64,000 nucleotides of DNA from Desulfolutivibrio sulfodismutans DSM 3696 (GCF_013376455.1 NZ_CP045504.1:3493001-3557000), one strand, 5' to 3'; shown: positions 1 to 8,957, counted from the stretch's first letter. The notes: generated by a model not told the origin, from the sequence alone. A program made the numbers and translations.

Positions 1-1
1 C

Positions 2-490
2 CGGGTGGCCCGCATCCTGGATGAAACCGGGCTCGACCCCCGCCATTTGAAGCTCGAGGTCACCGAGTCGGTGCTCATGGAAAACGCCGAACTGGCTGTG
101 GACATCCTGGGTCGACTCAGGGATCTGGGCATCCGGCTGGCCGTGGACGATTTCGGCACGGGCTATTCGTCGCTGTCCTATCTGCGCCGGTTTCCCGTGG
201 ACGCGCTCAAGATCGACCGCTCGTTCGTCTCCAACATGGACGTCAACCCGGAAAAGTTCGAGATCGTGCGGGCCATCGTACAGCTTGGGCGGGCGCTGAA
301 CCTGGACGTGTGCGCCGAGGGCGTGGAGACCGAGGCCGAACTGGCCGGGCTGGTGTCGCTGGGGTGCGGCCTGGGCCAGGGCTATCTCTATGCCCGGCCT
401 CTGCCCGCAGATGAGGCCCGGGCGTTTATTCCCCCGCCGGGCGAAGAATGCGACCCCCTTGGGGAAGAGGCCTGTACGAAATTTTCATAA
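2..490 (+). CDS. EAL-domain c-di-GMP phosphodiesterase, C-terminal part
   Basis: This is the C-terminal 162 residues or so of an EAL-domain protein; the N-terminus lies before the window. EAL domains hydrolyse cyclic di-GMP to pGpG. Visible catalytic signatures are EVTES, the DDFGTGYSS loop, the KIDR strand and the AEGVET glutamate, so the domain looks intact and probably active. QGYLYARPL near the end is also typical. The last 20 residues are a non-conserved tail. Sensor domains or a GGDEF partner cannot be judged from here. No clear terminator follows the stop. Confidence 0.9.
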   Translation, partial: RVARILDETGLDPRHLKLEVTESVLMENAELAVDILGRLRDLGIRLAVDDFGTGYSSLSYLRRFPVDALKIDRSFVSNMDVNPEKFEIVRAIVQLGRALNLDVCAEGVETEAELAGLVSLGCGLGQGYLYARPLPADEARAFIPPPGEECDPLGEEACTKFS

Positions 491-637
491 CCTGACGACG
501 TCTGTTGTTTTCAAACGCACAGGGTGTTTGTGACCCGCCATGAAGGGCCTGCGGCGGGCTCGAAGCCGACGTATCCCCCTGCGGTCCCTTCCCTTCCGGA
601 CAATACGGCCTCTCCCTAAAAAGGCTCCTCGTGCCCG

Positions 638-1414
638 CTACGGGACGCGGCGGGCTTCCTCCGTGCGGGCCCTCTCCCGCAGCGCCAGCTCAAGCAGGGC
701 GTTGATCGCCGCCGCCGCCGAGGTGGAGCCGCCCTTGCGGCCGACGACCGTCAGGTAGGGCACGCCCCGGGCCGAGTCTCCGAAATCCGCCAGCAAGGCC
801 TTGGACTGGGCTGCGTTCACAAATCCCACGGGCAGGCCCGCCACCAGGGCCGGGCGGATGCGTCCGGCCTGCATATGGTCGAGAAGCCGCAAAAGCGCCG
901 TGGGCGCGTTGCCGATGACGAAAATGACCGGCGCGCCGGACATTCCGGGCACGATCCCCGGGCCGTGGGCCAGGGAGACCGCCAGATCCACGGCGGCGGC
1001 CGTGCGGGTGGTGGCCGCCGCCGTGGCGGCGTCTGTGAACGCCTCTGGGGCCGCCTTTGCGGCCGCCGGTGCGGCGCGCGGGTCGTCGATGAGGCAGGTG
1101 ACCCGGCATCCCAGGGGCGTCAGGCGTCTTTCGGGGATGCCCATGCAGGCCATGCGGGTGTCGGTGACGATGACCGCCCCGGCGGCCAGGGCGGCCAGCC
1201 CCGACTCCACGGCCCGGGGGTGGAGGCGTACCAGCGACAGCAGTTCGAAATCCGCCGTGGCGTGGATCATGCGCCGCACCACCTCCCACTGCGCGCCCGC
1301 AAAAGGCCGGGGCTCGGGAACCTCGGCGTCGATGATGGCCAGGGAGGCCCGTTCGATGTCGTCTGGCCGACGTTCCTGCTGCAAGGGGGCGGGGGGCGGG
1401 GTGCGGTCGTTCAT
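638..1414 (-). CDS. cbiC: Precorrin-8X/cobalt-precorrin-8 methylmutase
   Basis: CbiC/CobH moves a methyl group from C11 to C12 of the corrin ring, giving (cobalt-)hydrogenobyrinate in cobalamin synthesis. The 258-residue protein has the family signatures GIPERRLTPLG, PVGFVNAAQSK and the near-C-terminal RKGGSTSAAAAINALL. I chose the ATG at 1414 because the 26 residues upstream in the same frame are Pro/Gly-rich and unlike the family; the ribosome site before 1414 is weak. The gene stands alone and diverges from the ABC importer. Such importers often carry nickel or cobalt, so a metal link is possible but not shown. Confidence 0.85.
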   Translation of the reverse strand: MNDRTPPPAPLQQERRPDDIERASLAIIDAEVPEPRPFAGAQWEVVRRMIHATADFELLSLVRLHPRAVESGLAALAAGAVIVTDTRMACMGIPERRLTPLGCRVTCLIDDPRAAPAAAKAAPEAFTDAATAAATTRTAAAVDLAVSLAHGPGIVPGMSGAPVIFVIGNAPTALLRLLDHMQAGRIRPALVAGLPVGFVNAAQSKALLADFGDSARGVPYLTVVGRKGGSTSAAAAINALLELALRERARTEEARRVP

Positions 1415-1492
1415 AGCCGCAAGTGTAGCCGGGTTCGGCCTCGGGGCCAAGGGCGGGCCGCAACGGCCAGCCGCCGGGGCGCCTGGCGGCAT

Positions 1493-1657
1493 GGGGAAGA
1501 TGTGTTATTTCATTCTTCTCTTGTGCTACGATAAAAAAGAATGTACACTTCATAAATATGTAATTTTTAGAATACGGATCAGATCAGGCGGCTATATTTA
1601 TTGACGGTAACGGGCCGGGCTGGGGCGGAAGGCCGGAAAACTCACTGCGGAGGACGC
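1493..1657. promoter_or_regulatory. AT-rich divergent intergenic region
   Basis: Between cbiC and the ABC importer the base composition drops sharply to AT-rich at about 1500-1600, against GC-rich flanks. This is where promoters for both directions would lie. A good Shine-Dalgarno (GGAGG) sits just before the importer ATG at 1658. I looked for a NikR-type inverted repeat and for a cobalamin riboswitch and saw neither convincingly. Confidence 0.4.
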
Positions 1658-3262
1658 ATGGACAGGCAGGGCATGACAGGGATGCGGAAAGCGGCGTGGG
1701 TGCTGTGCGCGGCATTCGTGCTGGCGGCGTTTGCGACGGGCGCGACGGCCTTCGCCAAGGACAAGCCAGCCGAGCTGGTGTTGGCCGTGGGCGGGGAAAA
1801 CGAGGAGGGCTTTGACCCGCTGGTGGGCTGGGGGCAGTACGGGCATCCGCTGTTCCAGAGCACGCTGCTTAAGCGCGACGTGAACCTCAATATCGTCAAC
1901 GATCTGGCCGAGAGCGCCACGTTAAGCCCGGATGGCCTGGTCTGGACCGTGACCATCCGCAAGGACGCGAAGTTTTCCGACGGCGCGCCCCTGACCGCCG
2001 AGGACGTGGCCTTCACCTTCAACAAAGCCGCCGAGGCCGCCGGGAAGACCGACGTCACGGCCCTGAAAGAGGCTGTGGCCACCGGGCCGTACACCGTGGA
2101 GCTGCGTCTCAAGGAGCCCCAGATCACCTTTGTCGGCCATCTGGTGACGCTTGGGATCGTACCCAAGCATGCCTACGGCGAGGGCTACGGCCGCAACCCC
2201 ATCGGCTCGGGACCGTACAAGCTGGTGTCCTGGACCGAGGGGCAGCAGATGGTGGTGGAGGCCAACCCCCACTATTATGGCAAAAAGCCGGAATTCACCC
2301 GGCTGGTGTTCCTCTTTACCGGCGAGGACACGTCCTTTGCCGCCGCCCAGGCCGGAAAGGTCCAGGTGGTGGGCGTGCCGTCTTCGCTCGCCAAGCAGCA
2401 GGTGCCGGGCATGGTTCTTCGCCGGGTCAAAAGCGTGGACAACCGGGGGCTCATGTTCCCCATGGTTCCGGACAAAGGCGAAAAGACCCCTACCGGTTTC
2501 CCCATCGGCAACAACGTGACCTCCGACCCGGCCATCCGCAAGGCCGTAAACTACGCCATCGACCGCAAGGCCCTGGTGGAGGGCGTGCTGGAGGGCTTCG
2601 GCTCCCCGGCCAGCGGCGTGGTGGATAATCTGCCCTGGGAGCAAACCTCGGCCCGGTTTACGGACAACGATCCGGCCAAGGCCAAGGAGATCCTGGCCGC
2701 CGCCGGGTGGAAGCCCGGCTCCGACGGCATCCTGGAGAAAAACGGCGTCAAGGCCGAATTCACCGTCGTCTACAACGCCAAGGACAGCCTGCGCCAGAAC
2801 CTGGCCCTGGCCGTGTCCGGCATGTTGCGCAAAATCGGCATAAACGTCGTTCCCAAGGGCGTCAGCTGGGACGAGATCAAAAAGAACCTGACCCATTCCA
2901 ACGTGGTGGTCTACGGCTTCGGCGACCACAGCCCCCTGGAGATGTACAAGCTCTACCACAGCAGAGGCGACCTCAACATCTACAACGCCGGGCTCTACAA
3001 GAACCCCGTGGTGGACCAAAACCTGGACAAGGCCATGGCCGCACCGTCGTTTGAGGCCTCCATCCCCTTCTGGAAGGCCGCCCAGTGGGACGGAACCACG
3101 GGATTCGCCGTGCCCGGCGACGCTGCCTGGGCCTGGATGGTGAACCTGGACCACACCTACTTCATCGACGAGAACCTGGACGTGGGCGTCTCCCAGATGG
3201 AGCCCCACGGCCACGGCTGGCCCATCACCGCCAACATCGAGCAGTGGACCTGGAAGAAGTAG
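1658..3262 (+). CDS. ABC importer solute-binding protein, family 5 (nickel/peptide type)
   Basis: This 534-residue periplasmic binding protein belongs to the family-5 group (DppA/OppA/NikA). It has a signal peptide (about residues 9-33, ending near ATAFAKD), the LSPDGLVWTVTIRKDAKFSDG region and AEDVAFTFN, all typical of the family. The start at 1658 has GGAGG eight bases upstream and removes a 19-residue in-frame extension from a TTG. It is the first gene of a run with two permeases and two ATPases. The ligand may be nickel, a metal chelate or a peptide; the sequence alone does not decide. Confidence 0.85.
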   Translation: MDRQGMTGMRKAAWVLCAAFVLAAFATGATAFAKDKPAELVLAVGGENEEGFDPLVGWGQYGHPLFQSTLLKRDVNLNIVNDLAESATLSPDGLVWTVTIRKDAKFSDGAPLTAEDVAFTFNKAAEAAGKTDVTALKEAVATGPYTVELRLKEPQITFVGHLVTLGIVPKHAYGEGYGRNPIGSGPYKLVSWTEGQQMVVEANPHYYGKKPEFTRLVFLFTGEDTSFAAAQAGKVQVVGVPSSLAKQQVPGMVLRRVKSVDNRGLMFPMVPDKGEKTPTGFPIGNNVTSDPAIRKAVNYAIDRKALVEGVLEGFGSPASGVVDNLPWEQTSARFTDNDPAKAKEILAAAGWKPGSDGILEKNGVKAEFTVVYNAKDSLRQNLALAVSGMLRKIGINVVPKGVSWDEIKKNLTHSNVVVYGFGDHSPLEMYKLYHSRGDLNIYNAGLYKNPVVDQNLDKAMAAPSFEASIPFWKAAQWDGTTGFAVPGDAAWAWMVNLDHTYFIDENLDVGVSQMEPHGHGWPITANIEQWTWKK

Positions 3263-3363
3263 CCGCTGCGGGGGCTTCATGAAAGCAAGCCCCCCGCAGC
3301 CCCCATCGCAAGGGCAGCTAACGGAGCGCGACCGTGAGCACTTCTCGGAACCGTCATGGGATT

Positions 3364-3401
3364 CCAAAGGGCTTTGCCCTTTGGCCGCCGGAGGCCTCCC
3401 C
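3364..3401 (+). repeat. GC-rich intergenic palindrome, 'GGCCGCCGGAGGC' family
   Basis: A hairpin CCAAAGGGC-ttt-GCCCTTTGG is followed directly by CCGCCGGAGGCC and a run of C. Nearly the same unit occurs at 52414-52458, and related units at 12974, 18324 and 18488. It lies between the binding-protein gene and the first permease and could moderate downstream expression, since importers usually need more binding protein than permease. Confidence 0.75.
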
Positions 3402-3416
3402 CCCGGCGCACGGCGC

Positions 3417-4394
3417 ATGACCGGCTATCTCCTGCGGCGCATCGTCCATCTGGCGGCGCTTCTGGCCGCCGTGTCGGTGCTGTCGTTCACCCTGGTCAGC
3501 ATGTCGCCCATCGATCCGGTGGACGCCTACATCGGGGCCGACGTCATGAAGGTCGGCCCCGAGCAGCGGGCCAAAATCGCCGCCCGATGGGGCCTGGACA
3601 AGCCGCCCCTTGAGCGCTTCACGGCCTGGGCCGGGAACCTTGTGCGCGGGGATTTCGGCGTCTCGGCCATCTACAGCGAACCCGTGCTCACGGTCATCGG
3701 CAAGCGCTTCGCCATGTCCCTGTGGCTGATGGCCCTGGCCTGGGTGTTTTCGGGGCTCTTCGGCTTTGTCCTGGGGGTCGTGGCCGGGGCCTTCGAGGGC
3801 GGGCTGTTCGATCGGGCCGTGCGGTTTTACGCCTATCTGCTGGCCGGAACCCCCACCTTTTGGCTGGGGCTTTTGCTGCTTTTGGTTTTTTCCGTGGCCC
3901 TGCGGCTGACGCCCGTGTGTTGCGCCTTCCCCCCAGGGGTGACCCCGGAGGAGGCCACCGTGTGGCAACGGCTGTGGCATCTGGCCCTGCCTGCGGCCAC
4001 CCTGTCCATCGTGGGGGTCAGCGCCGTGATCCTGCACACCCGCCAGAAGATGATCCAGGCCATGCGCTCGGACTACGCCCTGTTCGCCCGGGCCCAGGGC
4101 GAGGACACCATGGGGGTGGTGCGCCACCACGCCCTGCGAAACGTGGTCCTGCCCGCCGTCACCCTCCAGTTCGCCACCCTGGGGGAGCTGTTCGGCGGCT
4201 CGATCCTGGCCGAGCAGGTCTTTTCCTATCCGGGGCTGGGGCAGGCCACGGTGGAGGCCGGGCTGCGCGGCGACGTGCCGCTGCTGCTGGGCATTGTCCT
4301 GGTCAGCGCGGTGTTCGTGTTCACGGGCAACACCGTGGCCGACCTCCTGTACCGGGCCATTGACCCGCGCATCGGCTGGCGGGGGGCCGCATGA
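3417..4394 (+). CDS. ABC importer permease 1 (DppB/NikB type)
   Basis: This 325-residue integral membrane protein starts MTGYLLRRIVHLAALLA, the usual first helix of DppB/NikB permeases. It has about six hydrophobic segments and a late cytoplasmic loop (MRSDYALFARAQGEDTMGVVRHHALRN) matching the EAA loop that docks on the ATPase. I chose the ATG at 3417 because the 46 codons upstream cross the palindromic repeat and look non-coding. The next permease starts inside its stop codon (ATGA overlap), showing translational coupling. Confidence 0.85.
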   Translation: MTGYLLRRIVHLAALLAAVSVLSFTLVSMSPIDPVDAYIGADVMKVGPEQRAKIAARWGLDKPPLERFTAWAGNLVRGDFGVSAIYSEPVLTVIGKRFAMSLWLMALAWVFSGLFGFVLGVVAGAFEGGLFDRAVRFYAYLLAGTPTFWLGLLLLLVFSVALRLTPVCCAFPPGVTPEEATVWQRLWHLALPAATLSIVGVSAVILHTRQKMIQAMRSDYALFARAQGEDTMGVVRHHALRNVVLPAVTLQFATLGELFGGSILAEQVFSYPGLGQATVEAGLRGDVPLLLGIVLVSAVFVFTGNTVADLLYRAIDPRIGWRGAA

Positions 4395-5281
4395 GGGCCG
4401 TACAGGCTGTTTCCCCCGGATCTCCCGGGGCCGCCGGATTCCGGCTGGCGGGCGCTTTGGGGCTTGGCAGCCGCCGGGGGCGTTGGCTGTGGGCCATGGG
4501 GGCGTGTCTGGCGGTGTTCGCCGCCGTCCCGATCCTGGCCTGGATTTTGGGCGACGCCGGGCTTGAGCCGGATCTTCTGGCCAGGAACCAGCCGCCATCC
4601 CTGGCCCATCTGTTCGGTACCGACACCCTCGGGCGGGACATGCTTTCCCGTACGATACACGGCCTGATGCTGTCGCTTCGGGTGGGCCTTTTGGCGGCGG
4701 CGGCCAGCTCCGTCCTGGCGCTTGTCCTGGGCGTGGCCTCGGCCAGCCTGGGTCGGGCGGCGGACGGCGTGGTGAGCTGGCTGGTGGACATCTTCATGAC
4801 CGTGCCGCACATGGTCCTTTTGATCCTCATTTCCTTCGCCGTCGGGGGCGGGGCGCGGGGGGTGGTCATCGCCGTGGCCCTCACCCATTGGCCCGCGCTC
4901 ACCCGGGTCATCCGGGCCGAGGTGCTGCAACTGCGCGGGGCCTTGTACGTGCGAACCGCGCGCCGGTTCGGCAAGGGGCCCCTGGCCGTGGCCGCCACCC
5001 ACATGCTGCCGCACCTTCTGCCCCAGTTTTTCATCGGCCTGATCCTGCTTTTCCCCCACGCCATCCTGCACGAGGCCGCCCTGTCGTTTCTGGGCGTCGG
5101 CCTGTCGCCGCACACCCCGGCCGTGGGCATCCTTTTGGCCGAGTCCATGCGGCATCTGTCCACGGGCTATTGGTGGCTCGGGATTTTGCCCGGGGCGGCG
5201 CTTTTGTGTCTGGTGAAATGCTTCGACATCCTGGGATACAACCTGGACCGGCTGCTCGATCCCAAAACCTCGCAGGAATAG
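4391..5281 (+). CDS. ABC importer permease 2 (DppC/NikC type)
   Basis: This 296-residue permease has the DppC/NikC signature HLFGTDTLGRDMLSR near residue 77 and the EAA-like loop EVLQLRGALYVRTARRFGKGP. The ATG overlaps the stop of permease 1. The first 40 residues are Gly/Pro-rich before the first membrane segment. It pairs with permease 1 to form the membrane pore of the importer and is followed two bases later by the first ATPase. Confidence 0.85.
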   Translation: MRAVQAVSPGSPGAAGFRLAGALGLGSRRGRWLWAMGACLAVFAAVPILAWILGDAGLEPDLLARNQPPSLAHLFGTDTLGRDMLSRTIHGLMLSLRVGLLAAAASSVLALVLGVASASLGRAADGVVSWLVDIFMTVPHMVLLILISFAVGGGARGVVIAVALTHWPALTRVIRAEVLQLRGALYVRTARRFGKGPLAVAATHMLPHLLPQFFIGLILLFPHAILHEAALSFLGVGLSPHTPAVGILLAESMRHLSTGYWWLGILPGAALLCLVKCFDILGYNLDRLLDPKTSQE

Positions 5282-5283
5282 CC

Positions 5284-6270
5284 ATGCTGACGGTCACGGA
5301 TCTGTCCATCCGATTTGAACGCTACGGCCGGGGCTTGGCCCGCACGGCGATTGTGCCCGTGCATCATCTGGACCTGGATGTCGGGCCCGGGGAGATCGTG
5401 GCCGTGATCGGGGCCAGCGGATCGGGGAAAAGCCTTCTGGCCCACGCGGTGCTGGGCATTTTGCCGGACAATTGCCGGGTGGACGGGGAGATCCGGTTCA
5501 AGGGCGAACCCCTGACCCCGGCCCGGCAAAAGGCCCTGCGCGGCCGGGAGATGGTGCTTGTGCCCCAGTCCGTGGGGTTTCTCAATCCGCTCAAAAACGT
5601 GGGCGCCCAGGTGCGCCGGGCGGCCATCCTCGGCGGCGCGGCCGGGAGCGCCGCGCCCCGCGTCACGGACGCGGCCTTTTCCCGGTACGGGCTGGCTCCG
5701 CCCGTGCAGGCCCTTTTTCCCTTCCAGGTCTCGGGGGGCATGGCCCGGCGGGTGCTGACGGCCACGGCCACCGTGGGCCGGGCCGACCTGATCGTGGCCG
5801 ACGAGCCCACCACCGGCCTGGACAGGGAGGCATCCGAACAGTCCATGGCCTTTTTGCGGCAGTTGGCCGATGAGGGCCGCTCGGTCATGGTCATCTCCCA
5901 CGACCTTTCGGCGGTACTGCCTGTGGCCGACCGGGTGGCCGTGTTTTTGTCCGGAACCACGGTGGAGGGTGCGCCAGCCGGGAGTTTCAACGGCCACCCC
6001 GAGGCCCTGCGCCATCCCTACAGCCGCGACATGTGGCGGGCGCTCCCTGATCATGAGTTTGACCCCGGTCCCGACCGCGCGGCCGGGCCTGCCGGATCGC
6101 CCGGGGCGGCCGGTTCGGGCGGTTCGGGCGGAGCGGCCAACGCGGACGACGGCCAGGCGGACGGCTGCCCGTATGCGAGGCGGTGCGCCCGGGCCGATGC
6201 GGCCTGCGTCGGCATGTTCCCGCCCAAGCGCCATTTCGGCCGCGATTTCGTGAGGTGCCGCCATGCTTGA
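5284..6270 (+). CDS. ABC importer ATPase 1 (DppD/NikD type)
   Basis: This 328-residue nucleotide-binding subunit has Walker A GASGSGKS, a signature region read as VSGGMARR (a variant of the usual SGGxxQR), Walker B LIVADEPTTGLD and switch His ISHD. The C-terminal part keeps the Cys-rich oligopeptide-ATPase tail (CPYARRCARADAAC), often an Fe-S or structural motif in this subfamily, but separated from the core by a Gly/Ala-rich stretch at about residues 262-290. The start at 5284 lies just after the permease stop; a longer frame upstream overlaps the permease and is not real. Confidence 0.85.
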   Translation: MLTVTDLSIRFERYGRGLARTAIVPVHHLDLDVGPGEIVAVIGASGSGKSLLAHAVLGILPDNCRVDGEIRFKGEPLTPARQKALRGREMVLVPQSVGFLNPLKNVGAQVRRAAILGGAAGSAAPRVTDAAFSRYGLAPPVQALFPFQVSGGMARRVLTATATVGRADLIVADEPTTGLDREASEQSMAFLRQLADEGRSVMVISHDLSAVLPVADRVAVFLSGTTVEGAPAGSFNGHPEALRHPYSRDMWRALPDHEFDPGPDRAAGPAGSPGAAGSGGSGGAANADDGQADGCPYARRCARADAACVGMFPPKRHFGRDFVRCRHA

Positions 6271-6856
6271 GGCCCGGGGCGTGGGGCATCGCCATGGCCG
6301 GAATGGTCCGTGGGTGGTGCGCGAAATGGATCTGACCGTGGCCCCGGGCGAGGCCGTGGGGCTTTTCGGGCCAAGCGGCGCGGGCAAGACCACCCTGGGC
6401 AACATCCTGGGCGGATATCTGGAGCCCGAGGCCGGTGAGGTTCTCGTGGACGGCGCGCCGCTTCCCCGGCGGGGATATTCCCCGGTGCAGTGCATCCACC
6501 AGCATCCGGAACTGGCCGTCAATCCCCGCTGGCGGCTTTCCCGCACCCTGCGCGAGGCCTGGTCGCCGCCCGAGGCCCTGCTGGGCGCCCTGGGCATCGC
6601 GCCCGGATGGCTTGGCCGCTATCCCCATGAATTGAGCGGCGGCGAACTGCAACGCATCGTGGTGGCCCGGGCGCTGGGGCCCAAGACCCGCTATCTGGTG
6701 GCCGACGAGATGACGGTCATGCTCGACGCCCTGACCCAGGCCCGCCTCTGGCGCACGGTCATGGACCATTGCCGGGAACGCGGCGTGGGCATGCTGGTCA
6801 TCAGCCACGACGCGGCGCTTCTGTCCCGGGTGTGTTCCCGGACCATCTCCCTGTGA
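6263..6856 (+). CDS. ABC importer ATPase 2 (DppF/NikE type), short
   Basis: This 197-residue ATPase has Walker A GPSGAGKTT, signature LSGGELQR, a Walker B that reads YLVADEMTVMLD (Met in place of the usual Pro after DE) and switch His ISHD. It overlaps the end of ATPase 1 by eight bases. It ends right after the H-loop strand, so it lacks the C-terminal oligopeptide-binding tail of DppF and is some 60-130 residues shorter than usual. NikE-type subunits are also compact, which favours a nickel or metal-chelate role. Confidence 0.8.
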   Translation: MLEARGVGHRHGRNGPWVVREMDLTVAPGEAVGLFGPSGAGKTTLGNILGGYLEPEAGEVLVDGAPLPRRGYSPVQCIHQHPELAVNPRWRLSRTLREAWSPPEALLGALGIAPGWLGRYPHELSGGELQRIVVARALGPKTRYLVADEMTVMLDALTQARLWRTVMDHCRERGVGMLVISHDAALLSRVCSRTISL

Positions 6857-7034
6857 TCCCGGCGACGGGAATTTTGGCGTCGTTCGTCACGGCCGGTCGG
6901 CAAGTTCATCAAATCGTCACGCGCGGCGGGTAGCGTCGTTCCATCACAATGGTGGCCTGCATGCCTTTGGCAGGGGCCGCGTGGAGCGCCCGGTCGAGGC
7001 GGACGCAGAAACCGGGGCGCGGGAGACAAAGCGC

Positions 7035-7691
7035 GTGGATACCTCTTTTCAGCATGATCTGGAAAAGCTCAAGGTCGATGTCCTGACCATCTTTCATCAC
7101 GCCCGGGAGGCCGTGCATCAATCCCGGAAGGCGCTTTTGGACCGCGACGAGGTCGTGGCCCAGGAGATCATTGACGGCGACGAGGATATTGACGCCCTGG
7201 AATGCGCCATCGACGCCGAGATTTTGCGGCTTCTGGCGCTGAACCAGCCCGTGGCCAAGGATCTGCGGTTCATCGTGGGCTGCATGCGCATGGTGGTGGG
7301 CATCGAGCGCATCGGCGACGAGGCGGCGGGCATCGCGGCCCGGGCCCTGGGCGTCCTGGACCGGCAGCCCCTGCCGCGCAGCATGCTGGTGGAGGAGCTT
7401 TTCGGGTTCGCCCGGGAGTCCATGCGCAAGGCAGCCAAGGCCTTTGCCGACCTGGACGCGGACCTGGCCCGGGAATTGTGCGTGGACAGCGAGGATGCGC
7501 TGGAGCTGAACATCAAGATTTTCAAGGAAATGAACGAATATATGATCGCCGAATCGCGCACGGTGGAACGGGCGGTGCAGATGTGCTTTGTGGCCCATGC
7601 CTTAAAAAGGGTGTGCGACCAGTGCTCGAACATCGCCGAGAGCGTCATCTTCATCAAGGAAGGGGCCTGCAACCGGCACCGCTGCGACTGA
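7035..7691 (+). CDS. phoU: PhoU-family phosphate signalling protein
   Basis: PhoU is an all-helical cytoplasmic protein that links the Pst phosphate importer to the PhoR/PhoB system. This 218-residue protein shows the two-fold helical repeat with metal-binding E/DxxxD motifs (DGDEDIDALE, and VDSEDALELN in the second half) and the conserved PVAKDLRFIV. I start at GTG 7035 (VDTSFQHDLEKLK, the normal PhoU N-terminus) because GGAGA lies nine bases upstream; a GTG at 6981 would add 18 residues without family support. It is 41 kb from pstSCAB in this window. Confidence 0.88.
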   Translation: MDTSFQHDLEKLKVDVLTIFHHAREAVHQSRKALLDRDEVVAQEIIDGDEDIDALECAIDAEILRLLALNQPVAKDLRFIVGCMRMVVGIERIGDEAAGIAARALGVLDRQPLPRSMLVEELFGFARESMRKAAKAFADLDADLARELCVDSEDALELNIKIFKEMNEYMIAESRTVERAVQMCFVAHALKRVCDQCSNIAESVIFIKEGACNRHRCD

Positions 7692-7720
7692 CGCCTGTTT
7701 TATTTTTTCGATCAAACGGA

Positions 7721-7755
7721 AAGCGCCCCGGCTGGTGAACGGCCGGGGCGCTTTT
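7721..7755 (+). terminator. Rho-independent terminator after phoU
   Basis: Arms AAGCGCCCCGGC (7721-7732) and GCCGGGGCGCTT (7742-7753) form a 12-bp perfect stem with a 9-base loop, running into TTTT. It ends the phoU transcript and marks the border to AT-rich DNA. Confidence 0.9.
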
Positions 7756-8249
7756 CGATTATCAGTTGTCTATTTTTTTCTTGAAAAAATGTTGGTATTA
7801 GGTTATAATTTTATATTGTAGTTGCTGTAAAAAATCAAAATGCCACGCAATATCAACGTGGCCTCTATTCTGTTTATAGCGACGCGCTTTTGCTTGAGGA
7901 ACGGGTGACTCAATCAGTTTTGACACGTCTGTCAGTCTGTTGATGTATAGTTTAAATGGTATAAATTTTATATTTATTTGCATTGTCACGCATGGTGTAT
8001 GCTTAGTGGGATTGTGGATGATGGTCATGGTATTAAATATAATGGGAATGAGTAGAAAGTGTATGAAGTTTTCATGTTTTAGAGCAGAATCCTTTATTTT
8101 CCATGCGTTGTGTCCGCATGATGTTGTAAACTGAAGTAGTATTTATGCTATAAGGATATTTTCTAATTTCAAGTTTGTTTACGGTGCGTCTACGTTGTTT
8201 CTTTGGAGAATGTATGTGGGGTTGTAAGAATGAAAAAAAGGAAACAAAA
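7756..8249. other. AT-rich stretch without a convincing gene
   Basis: About 490 bases with much lower GC than the flanks. Two small frames (7798-8028 minus, 7940-8134 plus) lack ribosome sites and family-like sequence. It probably holds the promoter of the secreted protein at 8250 and the outer part of a foreign segment. Confidence 0.5.
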
Positions 8250-8933
8250 ATGAATAAAATTTTAAATCTATCTGTGGTAATGATCTGCGCTTTGGTTTGT
8301 TGTCTGCTGTTTGTTGCTCAAAGTAGTGTCTCTTTTGCGCAAGATGGTTTTTATGTTATAGCTACCTCGTCGTTTAGGTATAGAGGGAATTTTCAAAATA
8401 ATGTCGCTTATAATGTTGGCGATATTGTTTTTCAAAATTCCTCAAGTTGGGTTTGTCTAAAATATAACAATACAAACCATGATCCATCTGACTCGCCGAA
8501 TTATTGGGGAGAGTTGCTACGAGCTTTTAAGCATAAAGGCAATTTTGCAAGAAATACGCAATATAATGCCGGAGATATTGTTTTTGAAAATGGGGCAAGC
8601 TGGATGTGCATAAAAGAAAATAATACAAATCATGATCCACATGACTCACCAAGCTATTGGGGAAAACTCGCAATAAACGGTAAGGATGGTGCGCAAGGAC
8701 CAGCGGGGCCTGCTGGACCAGCAGTTCATACAAGTGCTGTATGCGCCAGTGCAGGACAAAAAATTAATGGAACTTGCTCTTGTGCCGGAACGCTGGTGTC
8801 GAAGGTTACGGCACCGCCACATTCTTCTTGTAAAGTAACGTCAGATACAGGTTCTTGCACTGCGTCAGGATCAACCTATGAAGGATCGTATGATTATGGC
8901 ACTTTCGGCGAATGCTGTGTCTGCGCTCCGTAG
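8250..8933 (+). CDS. Secreted protein with two carbohydrate-binding-like repeats and a collagen-like linker
   Basis: This 227-residue protein has a signal peptide (about residues 1-31, ending near VSFAQD). Two copies of a roughly 45-residue module follow: YNVGDIVFQNSSSWVCLK...NHDPSDSPNYWG and YNAGDIVFENGASWMCIK...NHDPHDSPSYWG. They resemble small chitin-binding CBM5/12-type folds (YxxGDxVxxxxxxYxxxx...W). A short GAQGPAGPAGPA collagen-like run and a Cys-rich tail (nine Cys) come next. AAGGAAA precedes the ATG. The gene is AT-rich, unlike its neighbours, so it was probably acquired. A role in surface or polysaccharide binding is inferred. Confidence 0.7.
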   Translation: MNKILNLSVVMICALVCCLLFVAQSSVSFAQDGFYVIATSSFRYRGNFQNNVAYNVGDIVFQNSSSWVCLKYNNTNHDPSDSPNYWGELLRAFKHKGNFARNTQYNAGDIVFENGASWMCIKENNTNHDPHDSPSYWGKLAINGKDGAQGPAGPAGPAVHTSAVCASAGQKINGTCSCAGTLVSKVTAPPHSSCKVTSDTGSCTASGSTYEGSYDYGTFGECCVCAP

Positions 8934-8957
8934 CACGTGCAGTATCAGCCACATAGT

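Noticed and set aside
801-1604. Plus-strand frames overlapping cbiC
   Set aside because: They are GC-rich antisense shadows of cbiC; the minus-strand protein matches a known family over its whole length.
1493-1657. NikR operator or cobalamin riboswitch before the ABC importer
   Set aside because: No inverted repeat of the NikR type and no B12-box-like conserved elements could be read with confidence.
7798-8134. Two small AT-rich frames on opposite strands
   Set aside because: No ribosome sites and no recognisable protein features; such frames arise easily in AT-rich DNA.
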